This document shows positions 9,143-17,518 of a stretch of 64,000 nt of DNA, piece after piece. The notes beneath the pieces are model-generated. The model was not told where the DNA came from. It saw nothing but the letters and a program-made list of their open reading frames with translations, and ran no database searches. Each line of letters opens with the position of its first letter. Position 1 is the stretch's first letter. A program made the translations under genes and the position numbers. The DNA comes from Chitinophagaceae bacterium. GTDB taxonomy: Bacteria; Bacteroidota; Bacteroidia; Chitinophagales; Chitinophagaceae. The stretch spans positions 1 through 64,000 of the forward strand of contig JAOAGO010000001.1 in NCBI GenBank assembly GCA_026415715.1. The letters run 5' to 3'.

Positions 9143-9194
9143 ACGGGCTGCTGTGGTTCGACTTCAGCGGACAAGCAAAGTGAGACAGAAAGCG
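9143..9194. repeat. Copy 1 of a dispersed non-coding repeat
   Basis: This intergenic segment opens with ACGGGCTG and ends with a GGAC...AGTGAG...AGCG pattern. A second, diverged version lies at 42749-42793 with the same opening and the same spaced words. Neither lies in a gene. Confidence 0.35.
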
Positions 9195-9329
9195 TCGTAT
9201 GCTTTATGGATTTTTTAAATAATATGGCTGAACGATGAGAAGGCCTTGCGAAGCTTACAGCATGCTTTTTTGAATGCCGCTTTTTGCAGAAGTGATAATG
9301 AATCGAGGCGGACACAGGACGGCAGCACA

Positions 9330-10337
9330 TCAAATTTTTTTCCGGCTCAGGATGCTCCAGTCGGTTTCTTCGGCAACGATTGTATTGGTGAGTGAGCCAA
9401 GGGCGTCTATTTCCAGCGTGACGGTATCGCCGGGCTGAAGCCACTGTTCCGGATGATCGGGATTAGCCAGGCGTGCCGTACCATTGAGTTCCAGAAAGCA
9501 ACCGGTGCCTACGGTACCGCTGCCTATAACATCGCCGGGGTAAAGATCGACGCCGTAAGAAGCCCGCTCAATGATTTCGGCAAATGTCCAGTCCATATCG
9601 CCGAGGTTTCCGCTGCTTACCTGTACGCCGTTTACAAAGGCTTTCATGACGAGGTTCCAGCTCAGTCCGGTATGTCCGGGTTTACAGGGAATTACGTAAG
9701 GCTGTAATTCATCGAGAGTAACCAGCCAGGGACCGAGCACGGTACAAAAGTCTTTTCCTTTGGCAGGGCCAAGGTTAAGTAGCATTTCTTCCATTTGCAG
9801 CCGTCGGGCGCTGAGATCGTTCATAATCATCAGGCCGCCGATATACTGATCGGCTTCTTCGGCTTTGATGTTTCGGCCGTGGCGGCAAATCACAATGGCA
9901 GCTTCCAGTTCAAAATCCAGTTTTTCAAAATGGTCGGGCATGCAGCGTATTTCGCCGGGCCCTTGTATGCTATGGTGGTTGGTGAAATAAAAGACAGGAT
10001 ACTGATCAAATTCGGGAATCATGGGTACGCCGCGGTTTCGCCGCGCTGCTTCCACATGCTGACGAAAGGCATAGCCGTCGCGGCAGGATGCCGGAAAAGG
10101 AACGGGTGCCAGCAGTTTGGCTTCTTTGGCCGGCGAAGCAGGGATGAGTTTTTGTGCCCCTTCGCGAATCATGGCTTCTGCGGCATGAGCCAGCGGAAAA
10201 TATTCATCCCAGAAATTCAAAAACATGTTCATACTGTTGGGCAGTTCGGGATGCAGGGCTTCCATGTCATAGATCATGTCCTGAATCAATACGCCCAGCT
10301 GTTCGCGGCCTTCCTTAAGGTAAGAAACAAGTTTCAT
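9330..10337 (-). CDS. Fumarylacetoacetate hydrolase family protein
   Basis: This is a 335-residue FAH-superfamily enzyme. The C-terminal fold has the metal-ligand pattern of the family: Asp111 in PEFDQ, Glu143 and Glu145 in DFELE, and Asp174 in MNDLSAR. The segment FTNHHSIQGPGE is also typical. FAH enzymes cleave C-C bonds in acylpyruvate or fumarylacetoacetate-type substrates, using Mg2+ or Ca2+. In Bacteroidota the closest relatives are often called fumarylacetoacetase in tyrosine breakdown, but no other gene of that pathway lies here, so the substrate is open. The gene appears monocistronic. Confidence 0.85.
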   Translation of the reverse strand: MKLVSYLKEGREQLGVLIQDMIYDMEALHPELPNSMNMFLNFWDEYFPLAHAAEAMIREGAQKLIPASPAKEAKLLAPVPFPASCRDGYAFRQHVEAARRNRGVPMIPEFDQYPVFYFTNHHSIQGPGEIRCMPDHFEKLDFELEAAIVICRHGRNIKAEEADQYIGGLMIMNDLSARRLQMEEMLLNLGPAKGKDFCTVLGPWLVTLDELQPYVIPCKPGHTGLSWNLVMKAFVNGVQVSSGNLGDMDWTFAEIIERASYGVDLYPGDVIGSGTVGTGCFLELNGTARLANPDHPEQWLQPGDTVTLEIDALGSLTNTIVAEETDWSILSRKKI

Positions 10338-10465
10338 GAGAGGGAATTTCGTAAGCGCTAAGTTAGCCCTTTGTGCCTGAAAAGCAGTTTTTTATAAAAA
10401 AAATCATATGATATTATTATGACAAAAATCAACCATTGCCCAATGCCTCAGAAGCCGGCTTTTTT

Positions 10466-10473
10466 TATCTTTG
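10466..10473 (+). promoter_or_regulatory. -7 promoter element for the fatty acid hydroxylase gene
   Basis: TATCTTTG matches TAnnTTTG exactly and ends five bases before ATG 10478. Transcription would start at or within a few bases of the ATG. This argues against the longer frame with a TTG start at 10436. Confidence 0.6.
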
Positions 10474-10477
10474 CGTT

Positions 10478-11149
10478 ATGCATTTTGACAAAATTCACAA
10501 CAAAGGACAAGCTCGTTTATTTAAAAATCCCATACTGGAGGCGCTCACCAAAACACACCCTCTGGTAATTTGGGGAATGTACATTCCGGTTATAGTTTAT
10601 CTTCTCTATCTCTCCGGAAAGCGCTTTGAATTCAGAACACAAACGGTTTTACTGGTATTTTTAAGCGGCATGTTTTTCTGGAGTTTTTTTGAATACATGG
10701 CACACCGGTTTATTTTTCACTGGACACCAAAAACCGAAAGCGGAAAAAAAATTGTATATATTCTTCATGGCAACCATCACCATTATCCGAGAGACAGGCA
10801 AAGATTGTTTATGCCTCCCTTACCCAGCTTAATTATTGCCTCTGCCTTATTCGGAACAATGTATCTCATACTGGGAAACTATGCCTTTATGTTTTTCCCG
10901 GGGTTTCTGTTAGGGTATCTGATTTACGGCAGCATGCATTATGCCATTCATGCCTGGAATCCGCCGTTTAAGTGGATGAAGCCCCTGTGGCGAAATCATC
11001 ATTTGCACCATTACAAAAACGAACATCAGGGATTTGGAGTCAGTTCCACACTGTGGGACCATGTATTTGGAACCATGTTTGACCTGAAAAAAGAAAAAGA
11101 AGACAAGGAAAAGGTGAAAGAAATTATGTTTGAAAGAAAAAAATCTTAG
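10478..11149 (+). CDS. Sterol desaturase / fatty acid hydroxylase family membrane protein
   Basis: The protein has 223 residues when started at ATG 10478. It carries the di-iron histidine boxes of the fatty acid hydroxylase superfamily in order: HRFIFH, HGNHHH, HYAIH and HHLHH. Hydrophobic segments lie between boxes (WGMYIPVIVYLLYL; FLSGMFFWSFFEYM; the LIIASALFGTMYLILG region). Members hydroxylate or desaturate fatty acids, sphingoid bases or carotenoids in the membrane. In this phylum a role on sphingolipids or hydroxy-fatty acids is plausible but not shown. It stands alone, directly behind its promoter. Confidence 0.85.
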   Translation: MHFDKIHNKGQARLFKNPILEALTKTHPLVIWGMYIPVIVYLLYLSGKRFEFRTQTVLLVFLSGMFFWSFFEYMAHRFIFHWTPKTESGKKIVYILHGNHHHYPRDRQRLFMPPLPSLIIASALFGTMYLILGNYAFMFFPGFLLGYLIYGSMHYAIHAWNPPFKWMKPLWRNHHLHHYKNEHQGFGVSSTLWDHVFGTMFDLKKEKEDKEKVKEIMFERKKS

Positions 11150-11259
11150 AATATAAAGTGCAAATGCCTGATTGAAAATTTTTAAAAAAATCATTTCCTT
11201 GCCATCTCCCCTTTCTTCAATTTCCATTTTCTGAATTAATTAAAAAATTCATGGAAAAA

Positions 11260-11291
11260 TTTGGTTTATAATATAAACTACTTTATATTTG
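11260..11291 (+). promoter_or_regulatory. Complete Bacteroidota promoter before the TonB receptor
   Basis: TTTG at 11260-11263 (-33) and TATATTTG at 11284-11291 (-7) are separated by 20 bases, an exact fit to TTTG-N19/20-TAnnTTTG. The ATG follows at 11307, giving a leader of only about 10 bases. Confidence 0.75.
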
Positions 11292-11306
11292 TAATATATT
11301 TAAAGA

Positions 11307-13553
11307 ATGAAAATTTCATTTTTTTTCATAATAATCTGTATTTCAACATCTTTTATCTATGCCCAGCACCCGGTAATTACCGGAAAGATAAAAGACAGCA
11401 AGGGAATACCGGTTCCGAACGCCAACATTATTATTAAAGACAGCTACGACGGGGCTACAAGCGATTCTTCAGGAAAATTTCATTTTACAACCACAGAAAC
11501 CGGAAATAAAATATTGATGGTTACCTGCATAGGTTATAAAAAATACGAACAACCGGTTTTCATTCAAAATGGTTTGACCGTTGAAATTGTACTCAAACAT
11601 GAAATTACGGAACTTAGTGCTGTTACCATTTCGGCCGGTACATTTGAAGCCGGCGACAGAAAACGGTCGGCTGCCGTTCTTGACCCGATTGATGTGGTAA
11701 CCACGGCCAGCGGAAATGGCGATATTACCGGTGCACTGAAAACCTTGCCGGGCGCACAACTTATTGGTGAAAGCGAAGGATTATTTGTTCGGGGTGGCAC
11801 AGCTTATGAAACCAAAATTTTTATTGACGGAACTCTTGTAAATCGCTTTTTCTACACCAGCGTACCCAATATTGCGCAGTTCAGCCGGTTTTCTCCTTTT
11901 TTATTTAAAGGTACTGTATTCAGCACGGGCGGATATTCCGCATTGTACGGTCAGGCGTTGTCGTCGGCGCTGATTCTTGAGTCTGTAGATTTTCCCGAAA
12001 GATCTGCCGCCAACCTGGGCTTAAGCGTACTTAGCGCCGATGCCGGTTATCAGCATCTGAACAAAAAGAAGAACATGTCTTTTGGCATAAATGCAAATTT
12101 TACCCATCTGGGCTTTGCGTTTTCACTCATCCGGCAAAGGCAGGATTATTTTCAGATTCCGCGTTTCAGCAATGTAGAAGCAAATTTTCGCATCAAAACC
12201 TCTTCCACCGGCATTTTGAAATATTACGGATTTGTAAGTACAAACCGTTTAGGATTTACGGTAAACAGTCTGGATACCTTATCTTTTTTAGATAAGTTTT
12301 CGTTGCGCAACCTGAATCATTATCACAACCTGTCGTGGCGCGAAAATCTGAAAAACGGCTGGAAGTTAAATCTCAGTTTTTCCTTTGCGGAAAATGATGA
12401 CCGGATTGCTTCCGGACTGCAGGATGACCGGAAAAAAGATGTATTGGTGAGCGGACTGGAATTTCGGAATTTTCAGTTGCGCAACAAAGGGCGCTACATC
12501 AATGCCAAAGTCGTAGCCGAAAAAAAGGGGAAGGGCATGAATGTTCTGCGCTTTGGTTCAGAACTCAATTACAGCGATGATGAAACGATATTTACGGCAT
12601 TTACCCTTCAGCAATTTTCCAGCCGTGTACCCGACCGCATTCATTCGGCATTTTCTGAAACCGATTTGTACCTCACACGGGAACTGGCGCTGAAGGCCGG
12701 CATGCGTTTTGAATATTCATCTTATCTGAAAAAAATAAATTATGCCCCCCGCCTTTCTCTGGCCGTAAAACTGGGCAGCGGCGCTCAGGCCTCTTTTGCC
12801 TACGGCATATTTTATCAAAATCCGGAAAAGCGTTATCTGCCCTCGCCTTTTGACGTAAATTTCATGCGTGCCGATCATTACATTCTGCAATACCAGCGGG
12901 TAAAAAATCAGCAGTCGTTACGCATTGAGACCTTTTACAAAAAGTATAAAAACCTGATCAAAACCGGCGAAGTCAATTTTGTAGAAACCGTTATCAGCCA
13001 TGCCGGTTTCGGCGATGCCAAAGGCATTGAATTTTTCTGGCGCGACAAAAAAACCATTAAAAACTTTGATTACTGGATTTCATACTCCTTTTTAGATACC
13101 CGGAGAGATTTTCTGAATTTTCCGTTTGCCATAAGGCCCAACTTTGCCGCACGGCATACCGCTTCGGTTGTAGCCAAAAAATTTATCACTGCGTGGAAGG
13201 CCGGAGTGAATGCCGCTTATAATTTTTCATCCGGAAGACCGTATTACCATATAGTACCCTCGGGCAACGGATATTCGTTTACGGACAGAGGAACGGTTCC
13301 GGATTATCATAATTTCAGCGTATCATTCAACTATTTGCCTTTTCTGGGAAAACGAAATCCAAAATCTTTTCCGGTTTTGGTTTTTGCAGTCAGCAATCTG
13401 TTGAATATAAAACAGGTATTCGGATATCAGTATTCGTATGACGGAAGGCGCAAACAGGCAATTGAACCGCCCTCAAGAATGTTTGTTTTTGCGGGTTTGT
13501 TTTTCAGTTTCGGAATTGACCGAAGTGAAGAAATTATGAACAATACCTTTTAA
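11307..13553 (+). CDS. TonB-dependent receptor with carboxypeptidase-regulatory-like domain
   Basis: After a signal peptide (residues 1-19, ending YAQ) comes a carboxypeptidase D regulatory-like domain to about residue 95 (VITGKIKDSKGIPVPNANII, then GYKKYEQ). A plug domain follows (ALKTLPGAQ, LFVRGGTAYETKIFIDG, STGGYSALYGQALSSALIL), then a barrel of about 500 residues ending FVFAGLFFSFGIDRS. At 748 residues it is compact for a SusC-like receptor, and no SusD-like partner is next to it. Such receptors import ligands across the outer membrane using TonB/ExbBD energy. The DUF2141 gene starts 10 bases downstream, so the two are co-transcribed. The ligand is unknown. Confidence 0.92.
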   Translation: MKISFFFIIICISTSFIYAQHPVITGKIKDSKGIPVPNANIIIKDSYDGATSDSSGKFHFTTTETGNKILMVTCIGYKKYEQPVFIQNGLTVEIVLKHEITELSAVTISAGTFEAGDRKRSAAVLDPIDVVTTASGNGDITGALKTLPGAQLIGESEGLFVRGGTAYETKIFIDGTLVNRFFYTSVPNIAQFSRFSPFLFKGTVFSTGGYSALYGQALSSALILESVDFPERSAANLGLSVLSADAGYQHLNKKKNMSFGINANFTHLGFAFSLIRQRQDYFQIPRFSNVEANFRIKTSSTGILKYYGFVSTNRLGFTVNSLDTLSFLDKFSLRNLNHYHNLSWRENLKNGWKLNLSFSFAENDDRIASGLQDDRKKDVLVSGLEFRNFQLRNKGRYINAKVVAEKKGKGMNVLRFGSELNYSDDETIFTAFTLQQFSSRVPDRIHSAFSETDLYLTRELALKAGMRFEYSSYLKKINYAPRLSLAVKLGSGAQASFAYGIFYQNPEKRYLPSPFDVNFMRADHYILQYQRVKNQQSLRIETFYKKYKNLIKTGEVNFVETVISHAGFGDAKGIEFFWRDKKTIKNFDYWISYSFLDTRRDFLNFPFAIRPNFAARHTASVVAKKFITAWKAGVNAAYNFSSGRPYYHIVPSGNGYSFTDRGTVPDYHNFSVSFNYLPFLGKRNPKSFPVLVFAVSNLLNIKQVFGYQYSYDGRRKQAIEPPSRMFVFAGLFFSFGIDRSEEIMNNTF

Positions 13554-13563
13554 TTGACTTTCT

Positions 13564-13970
13564 ATGAGACAAGGAATCATGATACTCTGTTTTCTGTTTT
13601 CAGGAAAAGCCTGGAGTCAGACATTCAAGCTGGTCATCGAGGTAACCGATTTCAGGTCTGACAAAGGAATGATGGGCTACCAGGTGTTTACTAAAGAAAA
13701 AAAACCGGTTGCCGGCGGATTTATTGCCATTAAGAATAAAACGGCAAAAGTAACTCTTGACAGCCTCTTGCCGGGTGAGTATGGCGTAAGGGTATTTCAT
13801 GACGAAAACAACAATCAAAAATTAGATGTAAATGTGCTGAAAATTCCAAAGAGATGGTGGGTTTTTCGAATAATGCAAAGGGTAAAATGGGGCCGCCAAA
13901 ATTAAGTGATATGCTTTTTTTACTGAATGAAAACAAAAGCATTACCATCAGGCTGGAAAAGGTGTTGTAA
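13564..13970 (+). CDS. DUF2141 secreted protein, interrupted by a one-base frameshift
   Basis: The first part (13564-13905 as an open frame) has a signal peptide (ending KAWSQ) and the DUF2141 pattern GEYGVRVFHDENNNQKLD. After KIPK the original frame runs into unrelated residues. The next frame restores the family sequence from 13851 (EMVGFSNNAKGKMGPPK, ending in ITIRLEKVL with stop at 13968-13970). One A appears to be missing in the AAA run at 13848-13850. The repaired protein has about 135 residues, normal for DUF2141. The family is periplasmic and of unknown function, and often lies beside TonB receptors, as here. The lesion is either a sequencing error or a recent mutation. Confidence 0.8.
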
Positions 13971-14015
13971 AAAACTTGTTCAAAAATTTGATTTTATAAC
14001 CTAAAACAAACAAAT

Positions 14016-14288
14016 ATGAAACCGATTGTTTTTTCACTATGTCTTTGTTTAACTGCCTGCACGGTGATGGCGCAGAGCGATAAATACCTGAAAGCGATGG
14101 AGCCGAATATTGCTTTGATTGATGCTGATCATACGGCAGATCAGTGGAAAAATTTAGCCAACACGTTTGAGCGAATCGGCGAGGCTGAAAAAAATCAATG
14201 GCATCCGTTTTATTATGCTGCGTTCTGTCATGTTATGTCAGGTTATATGTCCCTGAAGTCGCCCGGGCAAAACGGCAGCCTGATGTAG
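14016..14288 (+). CDS. TPR-like secreted protein, N-terminal part before an in-frame stop
   Basis: A signal peptide (ending TVMAQ) is followed by SDKYLKAM, LANTFERIGEAEKNQW and PFYYAAFCHVMSGYM, which I recognise as the start of a Bacteroidota family of about 220-residue secreted helical-repeat proteins. The frame stops at TAG 14286-14288, and the same frame continues directly in the next entry. The reading before the stop (LKSPGQNGSLM) looks unlike the family. The adjacent frame over the same bases (VPEVARAKRQPDVVD) is more protein-like, so a pair of compensating one-base errors is an alternative to a point nonsense mutation. Confidence 0.6.
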   Translation: MKPIVFSLCLCLTACTVMAQSDKYLKAMEPNIALIDADHTADQWKNLANTFERIGEAEKNQWHPFYYAAFCHVMSGYMSLKSPGQNGSLM

Positions 14289-14681
14289 TTGACTGATCCC
14301 ATAGCTGAAAAAGCGGAGCAGTTAATAAAAAAAGCGGAAGAAATAGCCGGCGAACATTCCGAAATATTGTGCATACGCAACATGATTTACGGTTTTCGTC
14401 TGATGGGCGACCCGATGAATCGGTTTATGACAGACGGCTTTAAAGCGCAGGAAGCGCTGCAAAAAGCCAAAGAGTTAAATCCTGAAAATCCGAGAGTATA
14501 TATTCTGGAGGCACAGGAAAAATTTTTTACGCCGGAAGCGTATGGCGGAAGCAAAACGGAGGCTAAAGCGCTTTTCGAAAAAGCGATGGAGCTCTTGCAA
14601 AAAGAAAAAAAGGCTCACATACTGGATCCGCAATGGGGCAAGTCAACGGTTGCATATTTTCTACAGCAATTCGGCCAATAA
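14289..14681 (+). CDS. TPR-like secreted protein, C-terminal part
   Basis: This continues the preceding frame with no gap after the TAG at 14286. It encodes helical repeats: DPIAEKAEQLIKKAEEI, an unpaired helix pair around LCIRNMIYGFRLMGDP, then KAKELNPENPRVYILEAQ and KALFEKAMELLQKEKK, which look like tetratricopeptide-type helices. The first codon TTG has no recognisable ribosome binding site, so independent translation is unlikely. Joined with the N-terminal part the protein would be about 221 residues. The position between DUF2141 and a membrane protein suggests an envelope role. Confidence 0.6.
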   Translation: MTDPIAEKAEQLIKKAEEIAGEHSEILCIRNMIYGFRLMGDPMNRFMTDGFKAQEALQKAKELNPENPRVYILEAQEKFFTPEAYGGSKTEAKALFEKAMELLQKEKKAHILDPQWGKSTVAYFLQQFGQ

Positions 14682-14706
14682 TTTTTTACATTAAAACTAA
14701 AGAATT

Positions 14707-15324
14707 ATGAACCCGGAACGTTTTTCACCTCAGGAAAGCCTGAAGGTAATTCAGGAGATGATAGAAAAGGCCAAAAACCAGGTCAGCGAAAACGGTCACT
14801 TATATCTTCTTTGGGGTTGGACGGTTTTTTTCTGCAGTGTAGGCCAGTTTATTCTCTGGCATTTTTTTAACTGGGAAAAAAATGCATTGATCTGGTATTT
14901 ATGTTTTATTACAGGTATTTACCAGTTTTTCTACATCAGGAAAGAAAGGCGTAAGGTGGTTGTTCTTACCTATGCCGATCGCATACTTTCTTTCGTATGG
15001 ATTAGTTTTGTTATAGTATTGCTTTTGATAATTTTACTTTTTTCGCTTCATGGCGAAACCAGCGCCTGGAAGTTAATTACCCCTGTGCTGGTGGCTTTAT
15101 ATGGCGTTCCTACGTTTGTAAGCGGTATTGTGTTACAGTTCAGGCCGCTGATTTTCGGAGCCATCACTTGTTGGGCGTTGTCGGTGGGGGCAGCGATAAC
15201 AAAAGTACCTTATCAGTTATTGTTTCCGGCAGCAGCCATGTTGGTTGCCTGGATTATTCCGGGTACGATTCTGAGAAAAAAATATCTGAAAGCTCAAAAG
15301 CACACGGCAGACCATGTTTCATGA
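14707..15324 (+). CDS. Integral membrane protein of unknown function
   Basis: A polar, charged N-terminus (MNPERFSPQESLKVIQEMIEK) is followed by about six transmembrane segments, among them LYLLWGWTVFFCSVGQFILW, a second near WYLCFITGIYQFFYI and a third near ISFVIVLLLIILLFSL. The protein has 205 residues. Its last 11 bases overlap the start of the winged-helix gene, so the two are translationally linked. I know this kind of membrane protein as a frequent partner of small winged-helix regulators in Bacteroidota, but no function is established. A sensor or anti-regulator role would be an inference. Confidence 0.75.
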   Translation: MNPERFSPQESLKVIQEMIEKAKNQVSENGHLYLLWGWTVFFCSVGQFILWHFFNWEKNALIWYLCFITGIYQFFYIRKERRKVVVLTYADRILSFVWISFVIVLLLIILLFSLHGETSAWKLITPVLVALYGVPTFVSGIVLQFRPLIFGAITCWALSVGAAITKVPYQLLFPAAAMLVAWIIPGTILRKKYLKAQKHTADHVS

Positions 15325-15610
15325 CCTGGACCCCATATTACATCAGCAGTTGAGGTTGGCCATCATGTCGCTTCTGATCAGCGTAAGAGAAGCAGAGTTC
15401 ACTTTTCTGAAAGAGAAAACGAATGCCACTGCAGGAAACCTGAGCGTTCAGATTCAAAAACTAAAAGATGCCGGATATATTGAAGTCATCAAGCGGTTTA
15501 AAGATAATTATCCGCAAACGCTTTGCCGGATTACACCCAAAGGAATTACTGCCTTTGAAACGTATGTGGAAAACCTCAAGTCGTATCTGAACACCAGGCC
15601 GGAAAATTAA
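15314..15610 (+). CDS. Winged-helix transcriptional regulator
   Basis: This 98-residue protein is a single winged-helix domain: LRLAIMSLLISVREAEFTFL, then LKEKTNATAGNLSVQIQKL with the recognition helix, then DAGYIEVIKRF as the wing and ITPKGITAFETYVENL as the last helix. It resembles the ArsR/MarR-like HTH_27 type found next to membrane proteins in this phylum. It overlaps the membrane protein by 11 bases and precedes an ABC transporter by about 108 bases. It probably controls this operon, the transporter, or both. Confidence 0.85.
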   Translation: MFHDLDPILHQQLRLAIMSLLISVREAEFTFLKEKTNATAGNLSVQIQKLKDAGYIEVIKRFKDNYPQTLCRITPKGITAFETYVENLKSYLNTRPEN

Positions 15611-15717
15611 TACCTTACAGCATTGTTAAAAATAAACATTTTCGCCTCAGTGATGTTTTAATTGTGATGTAATTTCTGTTTCTGCGCTTAAATTGCAGCG
15701 GTTCCGACTCATTATTC

Positions 15718-16623
15718 ATGAATATCATTGAGGTAAAAAATCTTTCCAAATCTTTTGGTTCCATTCAGGCGGTAAATCAACTTTCGTTTTCCGTAAAGCC
15801 AGGAGAAATTTATGGTTTTCTCGGGCAAAACGGCTCAGGAAAATCCACCACTATACGGATGCTGTTGAGTTTGGTGATGCCGGATACCGGAGACATTGAA
15901 ATCTTCGGACTCTCTCTTCAAAAACACAGAAATGAAATACTGAAAAATACCGGAGCGCTGATTGAGCGCCCCGATTTGTATAAGTACCTGAATGCCTTTG
16001 AAAATCTTGAAATTTTTGCCCGGCTCAGCGGGAAAAAAAAATCCCGTAAGCAAATGATGGAGTTGTTGGAGAAAGTGGGGCTGGCCGGCCGGGCGCAAAG
16101 CAAAGTAAAAACCTATTCGCAGGGTATGAAACAAAGGCTGGGATTAGCCTGTGCACTGGTTCACGATCCGCAACTGATTATTCTGGATGAGCCGATGAAC
16201 GGATTAGACCCGCAGGGCATTACCGATATGCGGGAACTGATTATTCAGTTGTCCCGAAAAGAACAAAAAACCGTATTCATTTCTTCGCACCTTTTGTCGG
16301 AGATGCAGCAGATAGCCGATAGTCTTTTGATAATCCATAAAGGAAAAAAAATTACGGAAGGCAATTTGAATGAACTGATGAACCCGGAAAAAGTAAGGGT
16401 GGAGCTGATCACCACTGATATGCCCAAAACTGCGCATTGGATAACCCGCTCTGCATGGGCCGGTTCGGTTGTAGAAGCAACACAAGAAGCCATTTGTTTG
16501 CTGCTGCAGAAAGAACAGCTGCCACAGTTAAACAACGATCTGGTGAGTCAGCGCTTTGGCGTGGTAAGTCTTCGCCCTTACCTGTCGCTCGAAGAATATT
16601 TTCTTACACAAATCAGGGAATAG
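15718..16623 (+). CDS. ABC transporter ATP-binding protein
   Basis: This is a 301-residue ATPase with Walker A GQNGSGKST at residues 36-44, the variant signature motif YSQGMKQRL, Walker B LIILDEPMNGLDP and the switch His in VFISSHLLSE. The C-terminal extension after about residue 220 is typical of the bacitracin/Nod-type ABC-2 group. The permease begins two bases after its stop. Together they make a half-transporter pair of the ABC-2 export type. In this phylum such pairs often move lipids, polysaccharide or antibiotics, and the substrate here is unknown. Confidence 0.93.
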   Translation: MNIIEVKNLSKSFGSIQAVNQLSFSVKPGEIYGFLGQNGSGKSTTIRMLLSLVMPDTGDIEIFGLSLQKHRNEILKNTGALIERPDLYKYLNAFENLEIFARLSGKKKSRKQMMELLEKVGLAGRAQSKVKTYSQGMKQRLGLACALVHDPQLIILDEPMNGLDPQGITDMRELIIQLSRKEQKTVFISSHLLSEMQQIADSLLIIHKGKKITEGNLNELMNPEKVRVELITTDMPKTAHWITRSAWAGSVVEATQEAICLLLQKEQLPQLNNDLVSQRFGVVSLRPYLSLEEYFLTQIRE

Positions 16624-16624
16624 C

Positions 16625-17509
16625 ATGTTTGTTTCTTTGCTCAGATTGGAAATTTATAAAATATTCAGGCGCCCGAGAACCTATATTGCCTTCGGTGCCA
16701 TTACGGTTATTGTATTGCTTATACAACTGGCCCTGAAAGTAAACGGAACGGATTTTATTCGATTGTACACCGACACACAAACGGATATTTTTGAAATTCC
16801 GTATGAAAATATCCTGAACGGCTATTTTGTATGCGTGATGGTGCTGCACATGATTCTCATTCATGTTCCTTTATTGGTAGCTTTGATTGCCGGCGACATG
16901 ATTTCGGGCGAAGCGGCAGCAGGTACGTTGCGGCTGATTGCCGCAAAGCCGATATCCAGAACCCGTTTAATCCTGGCAAAATTTGCAGCCAGTTCGTTGT
17001 ATGTGGTGGCTTTGTTGCTGTGGATGGCCGTGTTTGCGCTGGCCGGCAGTATTTTGATATTCGGCACCGGCGATTTGCTGGTATTTAAAGAAACCGAAAT
17101 GCACCTCATGAAGCAAACGGATGTTTTCTGGCGTTTTCTCGCAGCCTTTGCTTTTGCGGCGCTGGCGCTTACGGCCATTGCAGCTATGGCCATTTTATTT
17201 TCCGTATTTTCTGAAAATTCTCTGGGACCGATAGTAACTACGGTATGCGTAGTGATTGTATTTACCATCATGCAACAACTCAAAGTGCCGTTATTTGAAA
17301 AATGGATTAACCCCTGGTCGCTCACGGCGCACATGCTGGGATGGAAAGGATTTTTTTATGTAGAAAAAAATGAAGAAGGCGTTACCCTTGACGGTTCGGT
17401 AGAAAATCCCTGGGCCGTGCTGCAAAGCGCTTTGATTCTGACGGGTTATATTGTTTTATTTCTGATGATTTCAGTTTATTATTTTCGTAAAAAAGATATT
17501 CTCAGTTAA
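16625..17509 (+). CDS. ABC-2 type transporter permease
   Basis: The protein has 294 residues and about six transmembrane helices, including YIAFGAITVIVLLIQLAL near the start, VCVMVLHMILIHVPLLVALI and LILTGYIVLFLMISVYYF at the end. The cytosolic loop GDMISGEAAAGTLRLIAAKP with the nearby RTRLILAKF is the characteristic ABC-2 permease motif. It follows the ATPase by one base and precedes the LolA-like gene by nine, so the three genes form one transcript. The ATPase and permease probably assemble as a 2+2 exporter. Confidence 0.9.
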   Translation: MFVSLLRLEIYKIFRRPRTYIAFGAITVIVLLIQLALKVNGTDFIRLYTDTQTDIFEIPYENILNGYFVCVMVLHMILIHVPLLVALIAGDMISGEAAAGTLRLIAAKPISRTRLILAKFAASSLYVVALLLWMAVFALAGSILIFGTGDLLVFKETEMHLMKQTDVFWRFLAAFAFAALALTAIAAMAILFSVFSENSLGPIVTTVCVVIVFTIMQQLKVPLFEKWINPWSLTAHMLGWKGFFYVEKNEEGVTLDGSVENPWAVLQSALILTGYIVLFLMISVYYFRKKDILS

Positions 17510-17518
17510 ATCACGGTT

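Noticed and set aside
9117-9200. tRNA-like stretch (GGTTCGAC next to a hairpin)
   Set aside because: No acceptor stem, anticodon arm or CCA-proximal pairing can be built around it.
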